Assembly: GCA_027490195.1 (NCBI GenBank)
Contig: JAIXYN010000053.1
Location: 1 to 64,000, forward strand
Origin: Verrucomicrobiaceae bacterium
Lineage (GTDB): Bacteria; Verrucomicrobiota; Verrucomicrobiia; Verrucomicrobiales; Verrucomicrobiaceae
Length of the DNA: 64,000 nt
Reading direction: 5' to 3'
Part shown: piece after piece, positions 16,577 to 25,248 of the stretch
How positions within the stretch are numbered: position 1 is the first letter of the stretch
Layout: every line of letters begins with the position of its first letter
The notes under the pieces: generated by a model
Told to the model about the DNA's origin: nothing
Seen by the model: only the letters and a program-made list of their open reading frames with translations
The model's database searches: none
Translations under genes and position numbers: made by a program

Positions 16577-18748
16577 TCAGGCGGCGGAGGTTTGCGAGGT
16601 GGTGCCATCGCTCAGGCGGCAGGGGGCGAGCTCGATGATCTGATCGCACCGGGCGATGACCTGGGAGTCACGTGTGGTGACGACCACGGTCCAGGGCTGT
16701 GACTTGTCCAGGATGGCGTCGGAGAGCTGGGCAAAGGAGGCGTCGTCCATGTTGTCGAGCAATTCGTCAATGAGAAGCAGACGGGGGCGCTGCACGAGCG
16801 CACGGGCAAAAAGGAGCCGCATGCGCTGATTGCCGGAGAGGGGAGCACCGCCGATCTTCAGCCGCAGATTCAGGCCCTCGGGACGTGCGAGGACTTCGTC
16901 CAGCAGGCCCACTTGCTTGAGCGCCAGACGGATTTCATCCATGCCGATGTCGCTGCGGCCGAGGCGGAGATTTTCCACCACCGTGGCATCCATGATCTCG
17001 TCCCGGCGCAGGAACTGGGTGCTCTCGCGCAGGGCTTCGAGGTCCCAGCTGCGCAGGTCCAAGCCGTCAACCGTGATAAAGCCGCTGGTGGGCTGGCGCA
17101 GGCCAAAGAGGATGTCCAGCAGGGAGCTGGCACCCGCGCCATGCGGCCCTACGATGGCAACGCTGGAACCTGCGGGGATGCTGAAGCTGCGCCCACTGAA
17201 AAGAGGCATGTTGGGGTGATGTGCAAAGGACATCTGGCTGGCCACCACCTCTGAACCGCTGCCGCTGAGCTTGGGCTTTTCTCCGCCCTCGCGCTCAGTT
17301 TCGAGATCGAAGATGTGGCCGAGCTTGTCCATGGCGGCCATGGCGTCATACCAGGCTTCGAGTTTTTTGCCGAGCTTGGAAAGCGAGGAGACGATGCCGC
17401 TCATGACAATCTCGCTGGCAACGAGCTGGCCCAGGGTGATCTGCTGGCTGATGACGAGATAGCCGCCCACCACCAGCAGCGCCGCCGAGGCCACCACCTG
17501 AAGCGAGAGGAGGGCGGTGATCTGCCGCATCAGCACGCGAAAGTGCTTGCTGCGCGCCATGACGTAGCTGGCACTCAGTTCATTGGCACGCTCATAGGCC
17601 ATGCGGCTGCCTCCGGGCCCTTTGAAGAGAAAGGGGAAATGCGCGATTTCCTCAAACCAGCTCACCATGTCGTATTTCATCCGCGACTCCTGGATGCTGG
17701 TGTCCACCGCTCCTCGACCGAGAAGCCAGAGGCTGAGAACAATGAGGATAAGCAGCACGGCGGCAAAAAGCAGGAGCAGAGGATGGTACAAGGAGAGCAG
17801 TATCATGCCGATGAGTCCGCCAAAGACGAGGTTCACACCATCCAGCAGCAGCAGAGCGGTGGCCTTCTGCGCGGTGACCACATCCAGAAAGCGGTTCACC
17901 ATCTCCGGCGCGTGCACCTCATCATGCACCTGCGCCTTCACCCGCGGTAGGCGGTAGGCCAGGTCTGAGGCGGCACGCACAAAGATGCGGCGCTGAATCA
18001 TGTCTGACACATAGAGTTGAAAACCCGTGACGACTGCCTGCAGCCCCAGGCAGCCAAACAGCGCCAGTGATATGATCACCAATGCCTGCACATAGGGGCG
18101 TGACTGCCCACCGAAGGCCAGATTGCTCACGATGGCATCCACCGCCAGCGGCACCGCGAGGTAGAGCAGCGCCGAAATCACTGAAAACATCAGCAGCGTG
18201 CGCACCTCCCGCTTCTCGGCCAGCAGAAGGCCGATGAAACGACGCGCCGGACTGACGCCGTCATGGTCATGATGAGCGTCGTGACCAGGCTTTGGCGCAT
18301 CGCTCAGCCCCTCCGCCCCCTGGTCAAGGTGCACGATGCCCGCCTCCACCACGGCATGCACACTCTCCACTCCCACGAGGGCTGCCAGTTCCTGTCGCGT
18401 CACTGTGACCCTGAGGTCCGGGTGCTCCCCATCCGCCATGCGGAGTCGAAACCATCCGGCGAAAGTGATGACCAGCCAGCGGCTCTCCACGCTGCTCCAG
18501 ATGACCACGGGAGAATCCGCATGTGCATGCCAAACGACCTCGCTCAGGGGCAGGCGGACAGGAGACACCTGCATGCGTACGCCCGCTGCGGCTGCGCTGA
18601 GCTGTGCCAGGGGATCATTGGGCACCTGCATGGCATGGTGAACGGCCTGACGTGCACGCTCGTGATCCAGATCACTGCCGAGGATGGCAGCCAGCTGCAT
18701 CAGAGTCATGGAAGAAAGAGAGGCTGGGGGGGCGGATATCGGTGTCAA
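16577..18748 (-). CDS. Type I secretion-like ABC transporter with degenerate ATPase domain
   Basis: A 723-residue ABC exporter half-transporter. An N-terminal soluble region (~1-175) ends in a His/Asp-rich linker (PGHDAHHDHDG). Six hydrophobic segments of an ABC exporter fold follow (~185-470), and then a nucleotide-binding domain (~500-715). The ATPase motifs are eroded: Walker A reads GPHGAGASSL, with Ala in place of the catalytic Lys; the signature is LSGNQ; Walker B LLLIDELLDNMD keeps Asp and Glu; and the H-loop is VVTTRDSQ without its His. I checked the Walker A codons on the DNA. First gene of the ABC-HlyD-TolC operon. It may bind ATP without efficient hydrolysis, or need a partner. Confidence 0.9.
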   Translation of the reverse strand: MTPISAPPASLSSMTLMQLAAILGSDLDHERARQAVHHAMQVPNDPLAQLSAAAAGVRMQVSPVRLPLSEVVWHAHADSPVVIWSSVESRWLVITFAGWFRLRMADGEHPDLRVTVTRQELAALVGVESVHAVVEAGIVHLDQGAEGLSDAPKPGHDAHHDHDGVSPARRFIGLLLAEKREVRTLLMFSVISALLYLAVPLAVDAIVSNLAFGGQSRPYVQALVIISLALFGCLGLQAVVTGFQLYVSDMIQRRIFVRAASDLAYRLPRVKAQVHDEVHAPEMVNRFLDVVTAQKATALLLLDGVNLVFGGLIGMILLSLYHPLLLLFAAVLLILIVLSLWLLGRGAVDTSIQESRMKYDMVSWFEEIAHFPFLFKGPGGSRMAYERANELSASYVMARSKHFRVLMRQITALLSLQVVASAALLVVGGYLVISQQITLGQLVASEIVMSGIVSSLSKLGKKLEAWYDAMAAMDKLGHIFDLETEREGGEKPKLSGSGSEVVASQMSFAHHPNMPLFSGRSFSIPAGSSVAIVGPHGAGASSLLDILFGLRQPTSGFITVDGLDLRSWDLEALRESTQFLRRDEIMDATVVENLRLGRSDIGMDEIRLALKQVGLLDEVLARPEGLNLRLKIGGAPLSGNQRMRLLFARALVQRPRLLLIDELLDNMDDASFAQLSDAILDKSQPWTVVVTTRDSQVIARCDQIIELAPCRLSDGTTSQTSAA

Positions 18749-18999
18749 AATTGGGGGATTAGTTGCGTCGGTTACGACTAGTTAGCACAGTTGGATACAA
18801 CCTGGTGAGTCCAAAAAAGAGCCGTGAATGTAAGACTGGGAACGACAAGAAAAACAGCATAAAGAAATGAGAAGTTCAACCGTAAAGGGTCAGCCCATCG
18901 CATTTACGCCCCGCCTTTCATGCCTAGCTTTGCCGAGAGAAACCACCCCTTCGCTCGCACCAACCAATCGCCGCACCGTGAGAGTTTTCATCATACCTT
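18749..18999. other. Intergenic region upstream of the export operon
   Basis: This 251-base gap separates the end of the minus-strand rppH gene (19000) from the ABC gene start (18748). It is A/T-richer than its surroundings and should contain the export operon promoter on the minus strand. I see no clear consensus -35/-10 pair and no gene. Confidence 0.4.
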
Positions 19000-19470
19000 C
19001 TAGGCAAACTCAATTCCAAAAAAGTCCAGCATGACTCTGCGATAAACTTGGCGCTTGAATTTCGGCACCCAGTCCATCTGAAACTCCGACGGCTTGATCC
19101 ATTTGAACCCCGCGAACTCGCGATGCGTCGCATCCAGATTGAAGTCGGTGTCCGCACCGGTAAAACGGCACAAAAAGTAGGACTGTTCCTGGCCGCCGTA
19201 GATGCCGTACTTCAGCCGGCCCTTTGAAAACGAATACCTGTAGCCGTCCCGCCGCTGGAGGATCAGCAGCATCTCACGCCTCACACCAATCTCCTCCTCC
19301 AGTTCGCGAAACAGCGCCGTTTCCGCATCCTCGCCTTCATCAATGCCACCTTGGGGAAACTGCCAGGCGCCTTTGATGTTGATACGCTCCGCCACAAAGA
19401 TGTCGCCGTTCTCCCGCTGCAAGATTGCAGCAACATTCGGCCGATAAACGATGGCTTCAGCGGGGATCAT
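19000..19470 (-). CDS. rppH: RNA pyrophosphohydrolase-like Nudix enzyme
   Basis: A 156-residue Nudix protein. The Nudix box G-x5-E-x7-REUxEExGU is seen as GGIDEGEDAETALFRELEEE, followed by IGV. The N-terminus (YRPNVAAILQRENGDIFVAER), the WQFPQGG motif and the C-terminal WVPKFKRQVYRRVM match RppH/NudH, which removes pyrophosphate from mRNA 5' ends to start decay, or hydrolyses diadenosine polyphosphates. Its ATG at 19470 overlaps the stop of the upstream NlpC/P60-like gene (ATGA). Confidence 0.92.
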   Translation of the reverse strand: MIPAEAIVYRPNVAAILQRENGDIFVAERINIKGAWQFPQGGIDEGEDAETALFRELEEEIGVRREMLLILQRRDGYRYSFSKGRLKYGIYGGQEQSYFLCRFTGADTDFNLDATHREFAGFKWIKPSEFQMDWVPKFKRQVYRRVMLDFFGIEFA

Positions 19471-19979
19471 AAACCAGATGGATGGCGCATGGTGTAGCCT
19501 TTCGAGGGCCGCGAGCGGCTGCTCCAGCGTGGCCCAGAGCTGTCCGCATCACTGTAGCCTGTATCAAGCCGCAGTCCGGCCACCTCCATAAAGACGTGCC
19601 CCTTGCGAGCATAGACCGTGATCCACTTGCCGCGACCGCTGCTCCCGTAACCCCGGAAGGCTCCGGATGTCGTCGGCGCATTGAGCTTGCCTGCGGCGTG
19701 CAGCACATACGAAGTCGTGCCTGAGCAGTCATAGCCGCTGTCTTCAAAGTGAGCATGCCCACCGCCACGGCGATAGGGCATGGTGCAGATGCGATTCCCC
19801 GCAGAGATCGCCCGCAGCACCGCCGCCGGTGCATTGGCAGGCGGCACGGCCCTGCCGCCGATGATGACCGCCGTTTTGCCCGGGGCATACTTATACTCCC
19901 AGCGCGCTCCAGCGCTGGAGCCGCACTGGCACAGCAGGACGCATAGGGGCAAAGGTATTAAATGTAAAAGAAAGCGCAT
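19467..19979 (-). CDS. NlpC/P60-like (C40-type) cysteine peptidase, exported or lipoprotein
   Basis: A protein of about 170 residues. Several in-frame ATGs exist (19979, 19982, 19991); I take 19979, which opens a hydrophobic export segment (MRFLLHLIPLPLCVLLCQCG), perhaps a lipoprotein signal. The catalytic pattern of papain-fold C40 peptidases is recognisable: Cys in GYDCSGTTSYVLHAAG, His in ARKGHVFMEVAG, and a following LDTGY. These enzymes usually cut D-Glu-diaminopimelate bonds in wall peptides. It is shorter than most, has no binding domain, and overlaps rppH by 4 bases. Confidence 0.75.
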   Translation of the reverse strand: MRFLLHLIPLPLCVLLCQCGSSAGARWEYKYAPGKTAVIIGGRAVPPANAPAAVLRAISAGNRICTMPYRRGGGHAHFEDSGYDCSGTTSYVLHAAGKLNAPTTSGAFRGYGSSGRGKWITVYARKGHVFMEVAGLRLDTGYSDADSSGPRWSSRSRPSKGYTMRHPSGL

Positions 19980-20071
19980 CATCCATGCCATCGTAATCAG
20001 GCCAGTCGAAATGACAAGGCATGCAACACTGCCTTGCCTTGTTTTCAAAAACCCGCCAGAATCCGCCCCAC

Positions 20072-21013
20072 ATGATCAAAAAACTCGCCGCCCCCTTGAT
20101 GCTGGCCGCCGCTGCCTGCGTCGTGGCCTTTTCCGCGCCCGCCCCAAAGCACAAGATTCTCTTCTTCTCCAAGTCCAGCGGCTTCGAGCACAGCGTCATC
20201 TCCTGGAAGAACGGCCAGCCCAGCTATGCCGAAAAGGTGCTGCAGGAACTCGGTGCCAAGAACGGCTGGGAGTTCGAATTTTCCAAAGACGGCTCCAAAT
20301 TCAGCAAGGACTACCTGGCGCAGTTTGACGCGGTCTTCTTCTACACCACAGGGGATCTCTGTAGCGAAGGCACCGACAAGCAGCCGCCCATGACCAAGGA
20401 AGGCAAGCAGGCCCTCTTCGACTACGTCAAAAGCGGCAAGGGCTTCATCGGCACGCATTCCGCCAGCGACACCTTCCACACCGACAACGAATCCCAGAAA
20501 GGCCCTGAGCGTTACCTGAACCACGGCGACAAAGCGGACGCCTACGTCCGCTTCCTCGGTGCCGAGTTCATCAAGCATGGCAAGCAGCAGGACGCCAAAA
20601 ACACCGTCACCGACGCCAAATTCCCGGGCTTCGAAAAAGTCGGCGCGACCTACGGCTTCATGGAAGAGTGGTACTCGCTCAAGGATTTCAATTCCGACAT
20701 CCACGTGCTCAGTGTCATCGACGCCCCCGCCATGGAAGGCAAAGAATACGAGCGCCCCGCCTACCCCAGCACCTGGGCACGCAAGGAAGGTGCCGGCCGC
20801 GTCTGGTACACCGCCATGGGCCATCGCGAAGACGTCTGGACCAATCCCACCTTCCAGGAAATCCTCATCGGTGGTGTGAAGTGGGCGCTGGGCGATGTCC
20901 AGGCCGATGTGCCACCGAACCTCAAGGAAACCGCTCCCGGAGCGATGACCAATCCCCCCTACGTCGCCCCACCGCCACCAAAGCCTGCAAAGACCGAAGC
21001 CGCCAAAAAGTAG
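20072..21013 (+). CDS. Exported ThuA-like domain protein
   Basis: A 313-residue protein with a signal peptide (MIKKLAAPLMLAAAACVVAFSAPAP at the N-terminus), which sets the start at 20072. The mature part is a ThuA (trehalose-utilisation-like) fold related to glutamine amidotransferases: HKILFFSKSSGFEH, then AVFFYTTGDLC, FIGTHSASDTF, and a C-terminal RVWYTAMGHRED. Such proteins are abundant in Verrucomicrobia and Planctomycetes, often linked to sugar dehydrogenases, but the reaction is not established. A Pro/Ala/Lys-rich tail follows. REP palindromes begin right after the stop. Confidence 0.88.
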   Translation: MIKKLAAPLMLAAAACVVAFSAPAPKHKILFFSKSSGFEHSVISWKNGQPSYAEKVLQELGAKNGWEFEFSKDGSKFSKDYLAQFDAVFFYTTGDLCSEGTDKQPPMTKEGKQALFDYVKSGKGFIGTHSASDTFHTDNESQKGPERYLNHGDKADAYVRFLGAEFIKHGKQQDAKNTVTDAKFPGFEKVGATYGFMEEWYSLKDFNSDIHVLSVIDAPAMEGKEYERPAYPSTWARKEGAGRVWYTAMGHREDVWTNPTFQEILIGGVKWALGDVQADVPPNLKETAPGAMTNPPYVAPPPPKPAKTEAAKK

Positions 21014-21014
21014 T

Positions 21015-21033
21015 CCAGTTGCGCCGCAACTGG
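21015..21033. repeat. Palindrome CCAGTTGCGCCGCAACTGG
   Basis: A near-perfect 19-base palindrome beginning one base after the ThuA-like gene stop. A second copy with a variant centre lies at 21063-21083. Confidence 0.7.
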
Positions 21034-21062
21034 TCCCCTCCCCTTTCTCTACAATCCTCGCC

Positions 21063-21083
21063 TCCAGTTGCAGCGCAACTGGA
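21063..21083. repeat. Palindrome TCCAGTTGC-A-GCGCAACTGGA, second copy
   Basis: The same family as 21015-21033, 15 bases before the cstA start. The pair forms a REP doublet in the short gap between two co-directional genes and may act as a terminator or mRNA stabiliser. Confidence 0.7.
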
Positions 21084-21098
21084 CAACTTTCACAGACC

Positions 21099-23141
21099 AT
21101 GCCCAAGCCCGTTCAAATCCTCATCTGGATCGCCATCTCCCTTCTCGGAGCAGGCTCCGTCGCATTCTCCGCACTGCACAAAGGTGAAACCATCAATGCC
21201 CTGTGGCTTGTCGTGGCCGGTTTGTGTTCGTTCGCGGTCGCCTACCGCTTTTACAGCAAGTGGCTCATCACCAAGGTACTCGTGCTCGACAAACATCGCG
21301 CCCCGCCATCGGTCACACACAAGGACGGCAAGGACTTCGTGCCGACCAACAAGTGGGTCGTCTTCGGCCATCACTTCGCCGCCATCGCGGGCCCTGGCCC
21401 ACTCGTCGGCCCCGTGCTTGCAGCCCAGTTTGGTTACCTGCCCGGCATGCTTTGGATCTTGATCGGTGCCACCCTCGGCGGCGGTGTGCACGATGCCATC
21501 GTCATGTTTGCCTCCATCCGACGCGGCGGCAAATCCGTGGGCCAGATGCTCAAGGAAGAAGTGAACCCCGTGGTCGGCTTCGTGGCCATGGTCTCCGTCC
21601 TGGCCATCATGACCATCCTGCTTGCCGTTCTCGGCCTCGTGGTGGTGAAAGCACTCGCCGAGAGCCCCTGGGGCCTCTTCACCATCGTCATGACCATCCC
21701 GCTAGCCTTCATCATGGGCTTTGGTCACACCATCTTTGGCGTCAGCGTACGCAACATCACCATCTTCGGCATCGTCGGCCTGCTCGTCAGCGTCTGGGCA
21801 GGCAGCAACCTGAAGGCCTGGGGCATCGAGCACTTCTTTGACTACAAAGGCGAGACCATCGCATGGTCCATCATGATCTATGGCTTCGCCGCCTCCGTGC
21901 TGCCGGTGTGGATGCTCCTCGCCCCGCGCGACTACCTGAGCACCTTCATGAAGATCGGCACCGTCGCCGTGCTGGCCATCGTGGTCATCTGGGTCGCTCC
22001 AGATTTGCAGATGCCGAAGATTACCAAGTTCGTGGATGGCACCGGCCTCGTCTTCCTTGGCAGCGTGTTCCCCTTCGTCTTCATCACCATCGCCTGCGGT
22101 GCCATCTCCGGCTTCCACGCCCTCATCTCCTCCGGCACCACCCCCAAGCTGCTCGACAACGAAGCCGACATCCGCAGCGTGGCTTACGGCGCGATGATCA
22201 CCGAGATGCTCGTCGCCCTCATGGCCCTCGTGGCCGCCTGCGCGCTGCAGCCCGGCGAATACTTCGCCATCAATGCTGGCATCAATAAGACGATGGCCCC
22301 CACCGAAGTCGTCGGTGTCATCTCCAATGCGGGATTCCCCGTCACCGTCGCAGGCATGGACAAACTGGCCGCTGACATCGGCGAGAAGACCATGTTTGGC
22401 CGCGTCGGCGGTGCCCCCACCTTTGCCGTTGGCATGGCGCAGATGTTTGCCCGCGCCTTTGGCCCGGCCTGGATGTCCTTCTGGTACCACTTCGCCATCA
22501 TGTTTGAGGCGCTGTTCATTCTGACCACCATCGACGCCGGTACACGAGTGGGCCGCTTCATCCTGCAGGACTTCCTTGGCGGCATCTGGAAACCCCTCGG
22601 CAACACCCGCAGCCTCCCCGCCAACGTCTTCGCCAGCGCCCTGCTCGTCGCTGCTTGGGGTTACTTCCTCTATCAAGGCGTGGTTGATCCCCTTGGCGGC
22701 ATCAACACTCTCTGGCCGCTCTTCGGCATCGCCAATCAGCTCCTCGCCGTCATCGCCTTCTGCCTCGGCACCACCATCCTCATCAAGATGGGCAAGGCGC
22801 GCTACCTCCTCGTCACGGTGATCCCTCTGGTTTTCCTCATGAGCGCCACCTTCGCCGCCGGCTACATCAAGCTCTTCGACCAAGACCCGCGCATGGGCTT
22901 CATCGCCGGTGCCAAAATGTATGGCGACAAACTCGCCAAGGGTGGCACTCCCGTCGAAATGAAAACCTGGGCCGCCCAGCAGTTCAATTTCAACATCGAC
23001 ACCGCCGTCACCGCCTTCTTCCTCCTCGCCGTCGCCGTCATTTTCCTCGGCTGCCTCGTCGAATGGATCAAGCTGCTCAGCGGCTCAAAGAAAGTCGTGC
23101 TCAATGAAGAGCCGTATGTGGCGCTGCCGGAAGGGGCGTGA
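21099..23141 (+). CDS. cstA: Carbon starvation protein CstA family (peptide/pyruvate transporter)
   Basis: A 680-residue integral membrane protein with many transmembrane helices along its whole length. Family landmarks are FGHHFAAIAGPGPLVGPVLA (~85-105), GGVHDAIVMFASIRRGGKSV, GAISGFHALISSGTTPK and LTTIDAGTRVGRF. CstA/BtsT proteins import peptides or pyruvate when preferred carbon is exhausted. Size and motifs are normal. It is followed by an AT-richer, oppositely oriented gene, which marks a change of gene ancestry. Confidence 0.95.
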   Translation: MPKPVQILIWIAISLLGAGSVAFSALHKGETINALWLVVAGLCSFAVAYRFYSKWLITKVLVLDKHRAPPSVTHKDGKDFVPTNKWVVFGHHFAAIAGPGPLVGPVLAAQFGYLPGMLWILIGATLGGGVHDAIVMFASIRRGGKSVGQMLKEEVNPVVGFVAMVSVLAIMTILLAVLGLVVVKALAESPWGLFTIVMTIPLAFIMGFGHTIFGVSVRNITIFGIVGLLVSVWAGSNLKAWGIEHFFDYKGETIAWSIMIYGFAASVLPVWMLLAPRDYLSTFMKIGTVAVLAIVVIWVAPDLQMPKITKFVDGTGLVFLGSVFPFVFITIACGAISGFHALISSGTTPKLLDNEADIRSVAYGAMITEMLVALMALVAACALQPGEYFAINAGINKTMAPTEVVGVISNAGFPVTVAGMDKLAADIGEKTMFGRVGGAPTFAVGMAQMFARAFGPAWMSFWYHFAIMFEALFILTTIDAGTRVGRFILQDFLGGIWKPLGNTRSLPANVFASALLVAAWGYFLYQGVVDPLGGINTLWPLFGIANQLLAVIAFCLGTTILIKMGKARYLLVTVIPLVFLMSATFAAGYIKLFDQDPRMGFIAGAKMYGDKLAKGGTPVEMKTWAAQQFNFNIDTAVTAFFLLAVAVIFLGCLVEWIKLLSGSKKVVLNEEPYVALPEGA

Positions 23142-23184
23142 CATCCTCGTTCCACCATTATCCCCAATCGATATTAAATTTAGG

Positions 23185-23859
23185 TCAGGGGTGTTCTATT
23201 TTTTGCAGAAGAAATGCTTCGCGCTTTCTTGCCATTGAATGATTGCACCCATACAACTCACCACAAACGGAATCGTCTTTGTAGATCACAAATAATCCGT
23301 ACTGGTAAGCATACTTGTCAGACTCAATAAGGCATTTGATCTTCTTGCGATCTTTTCCGATTACGGAACTGGCAACAGGAGCTTTCTTGCATTCAACCAC
23401 CAAAAAATTCAATTTTGCTACGCCGTCTTTTCGATTGTGAATGATGATGTCAGGCCGAACCACGACTCCATTGGCTTCTTTCTGAATATCCCCCTTTCGG
23501 TTGAATTCAATATCAACGTAAAGGCCGTGTTTTAGTTTTGAGAAACACGATTGAGAAAGAAGTTTTTCTGCGAGTTTATGATTGATGCAAACTTCGTGCA
23601 GCTTCCTAGCTACGTAGGTATCCGGCTCCAAAGGAAGACAAAAAAGAGAGCGATCCTCAATATACAACATCTCGAATGCTCTTTTAATTGCCTCGGCAAT
23701 TTCGAAGACTGGATCAGTCGGAATTTGGGACGGTGTCTCAGACTCTTCACTCATCCAGCGTAATAACGCCTGACGCACGACTTCGTCGGCACCTTGTTTA
23801 CCCTGAGCCACCTGGCGCTGAATAAATGCTTCAATTGGGCCAGTCAGCGTGAGTTCCAT
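23185..23859 (-). CDS. Ribbon-helix-helix plus PD-(D/E)XK nuclease-like protein
   Basis: A 224-residue protein from the ATG at 23859 (MELTLTGPIEAFIQRQ); the frame continues upstream to 23964 but would then overlap the divergent gene's start. Residues ~1-38 resemble a ParD/CopG-type antitoxin (IEAFIQRQVAQGKQGADEVV then RQALLRWM). The C-terminal part has the PD-(D/E)XK pattern: a helix Glu in ARKLHEVCINHKLAEKL, then VVRPDIIIHN, then FLVVECKKA. I infer a DNA-directed nuclease with its own DNA-binding arm, or a degenerate regulator. The coding sequence is clearly more A/T-rich than neighbours, which suggests transfer. No partner gene is adjacent. Confidence 0.75.
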   Translation of the reverse strand: MELTLTGPIEAFIQRQVAQGKQGADEVVRQALLRWMSEESETPSQIPTDPVFEIAEAIKRAFEMLYIEDRSLFCLPLEPDTYVARKLHEVCINHKLAEKLLSQSCFSKLKHGLYVDIEFNRKGDIQKEANGVVVRPDIIIHNRKDGVAKLNFLVVECKKAPVASSVIGKDRKKIKCLIESDKYAYQYGLFVIYKDDSVCGELYGCNHSMARKREAFLLQKIEHP

Positions 23860-23952
23860 GGTGCAATTGTTTAGGACCACGTGCTCGATGTCAAGCGTCA
23901 CCGAAGTCTCAACCCGCGTGTTTTTTTGATCGTCAGCCGCCTCAACCTTCGT

Positions 23953-25248
23953 ATGAAGCGCCACATGATTTTCAAAAACGCCCTCCTCTCCGCCGCAGCT
24001 CTCGCTCTGGCTGCCGCCTCATCAGCCGCCCCCACCGCCCCTGCTTCCCCTTCCCAAAACTGGCCTGAGTTCCGCGGCCCCGCCGCTCAGGGCCACTCAG
24101 ACGCCAAGAACCTCCCCCTCACCTGGAGTCCCACCTCGCACATCGCTTGGAAAACACCCGTCGCAGGCATTGGCTGGTCCTCACCCGTGGTGGCAGGGAC
24201 GCGCATCTTCCTCACCTCCGCCGTCTCTCTCAGCGGCAAGGAAGAGGCCACCGCCGACCGCTCTCTGCGCGTCATCTCGCTGGATGCCAGCAACGGCAAG
24301 CCCGTGTGGGACGTGGAGCTCTTCCAGGCGAAATCGCCGCGCGCGCATCGCAAAAACAGCCACGCCAGCCCAACGCCGATCTTTGAAGACGGCAAGCTCT
24401 ACATCCACTTCGGTCACCTCGGCAGCGCCTGCTTGGACGCCGCAACCGGCAAGACGATCTGGAGCACGCAGGAGTTTGCATACTCGCCCGTGCATGGCAA
24501 TGGCAGCAGCCCCGTGCTGTTTGAAGACCTCCTCATCTTCAATGCCGATGCCGAAAAAGAACCCAAGGTCATCGCGCTCGAAAAGACCACCGGCAAAATG
24601 CGCTGGGCCTTCGCCCGCCAGTCCGAAGCCAAAAAGAAATTCTCCTTCTGCACCCCGCTCATCATCGATGTGAACGGTCAGAAGCAGCTCATCACCCCCG
24701 GCAGCGGCGTGGTGAACGCGCTCAACCCCAAGGACGGCACCGAAATCTGGCACTTCAATTACGATCAGGGCTACTCCGTCGTCCCGCGCCCGATTTACTC
24801 GCATGGCATGATCTACCTCTCCAGCGGCTACGACAAACCCGTGCTCTACGCCATCAAGGTGGACGCCTCATCCAAGGGCGATGTCACAGCAAGCCACCTC
24901 GGCTGGACCATCGACAAAGCCGCCCCTCACAATCCCAGCATGGCCGTCATCGGCGATGAACTCTACTTCGTGGCCGATAACGGCATCCTCACCTGCGCCG
25001 ACGCCAAGACCGGCACCGTCCACTACTCCGAACGCTGCACCGGCCCCATCTCCGCCTCACTCCTCGCCGCTGACGACAAGCTCTACCTTCAAGACGAAAA
25101 AGGCCTCGGCGTCGTCGTGAAGCCCGGCAAGACCTTCAGCATCCTCGCCCAAAACGATCTCGGCGAACACAGCCTCGCTTCTTATGCGGTGATCGACTCA
25201 GATCTCTTGATCCGCACCGAGGGGAATCTGTACCGGATCAAGAAGTAA
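23953..25248 (+). CDS. Exported PQQ-binding-like beta-propeller protein
   Basis: 431 residues with a signal peptide (IFKNALLSAAALALAAASSA). Starts at 23953 or 23965 are both possible; the upstream open frame overlaps the divergent gene. The mature protein is a beta-propeller with PQQ/YncE-like blades: NWPEFRGPAAQGHS, then repeated DA-xx-GK-xx-W units (LDASNGKPVWDVELF, LDAATGKTIWS, LEKTTGKMRWAF, LNPKDGTEIWHF). Verrucomicrobia and Planctomycetes have many of these outer proteins, usually without a proven cofactor. It is probably a scaffold or binding protein in the periplasm. Confidence 0.9.
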   Translation: MKRHMIFKNALLSAAALALAAASSAAPTAPASPSQNWPEFRGPAAQGHSDAKNLPLTWSPTSHIAWKTPVAGIGWSSPVVAGTRIFLTSAVSLSGKEEATADRSLRVISLDASNGKPVWDVELFQAKSPRAHRKNSHASPTPIFEDGKLYIHFGHLGSACLDAATGKTIWSTQEFAYSPVHGNGSSPVLFEDLLIFNADAEKEPKVIALEKTTGKMRWAFARQSEAKKKFSFCTPLIIDVNGQKQLITPGSGVVNALNPKDGTEIWHFNYDQGYSVVPRPIYSHGMIYLSSGYDKPVLYAIKVDASSKGDVTASHLGWTIDKAAPHNPSMAVIGDELYFVADNGILTCADAKTGTVHYSERCTGPISASLLAADDKLYLQDEKGLGVVVKPGKTFSILAQNDLGEHSLASYAVIDSDLLIRTEGNLYRIKK

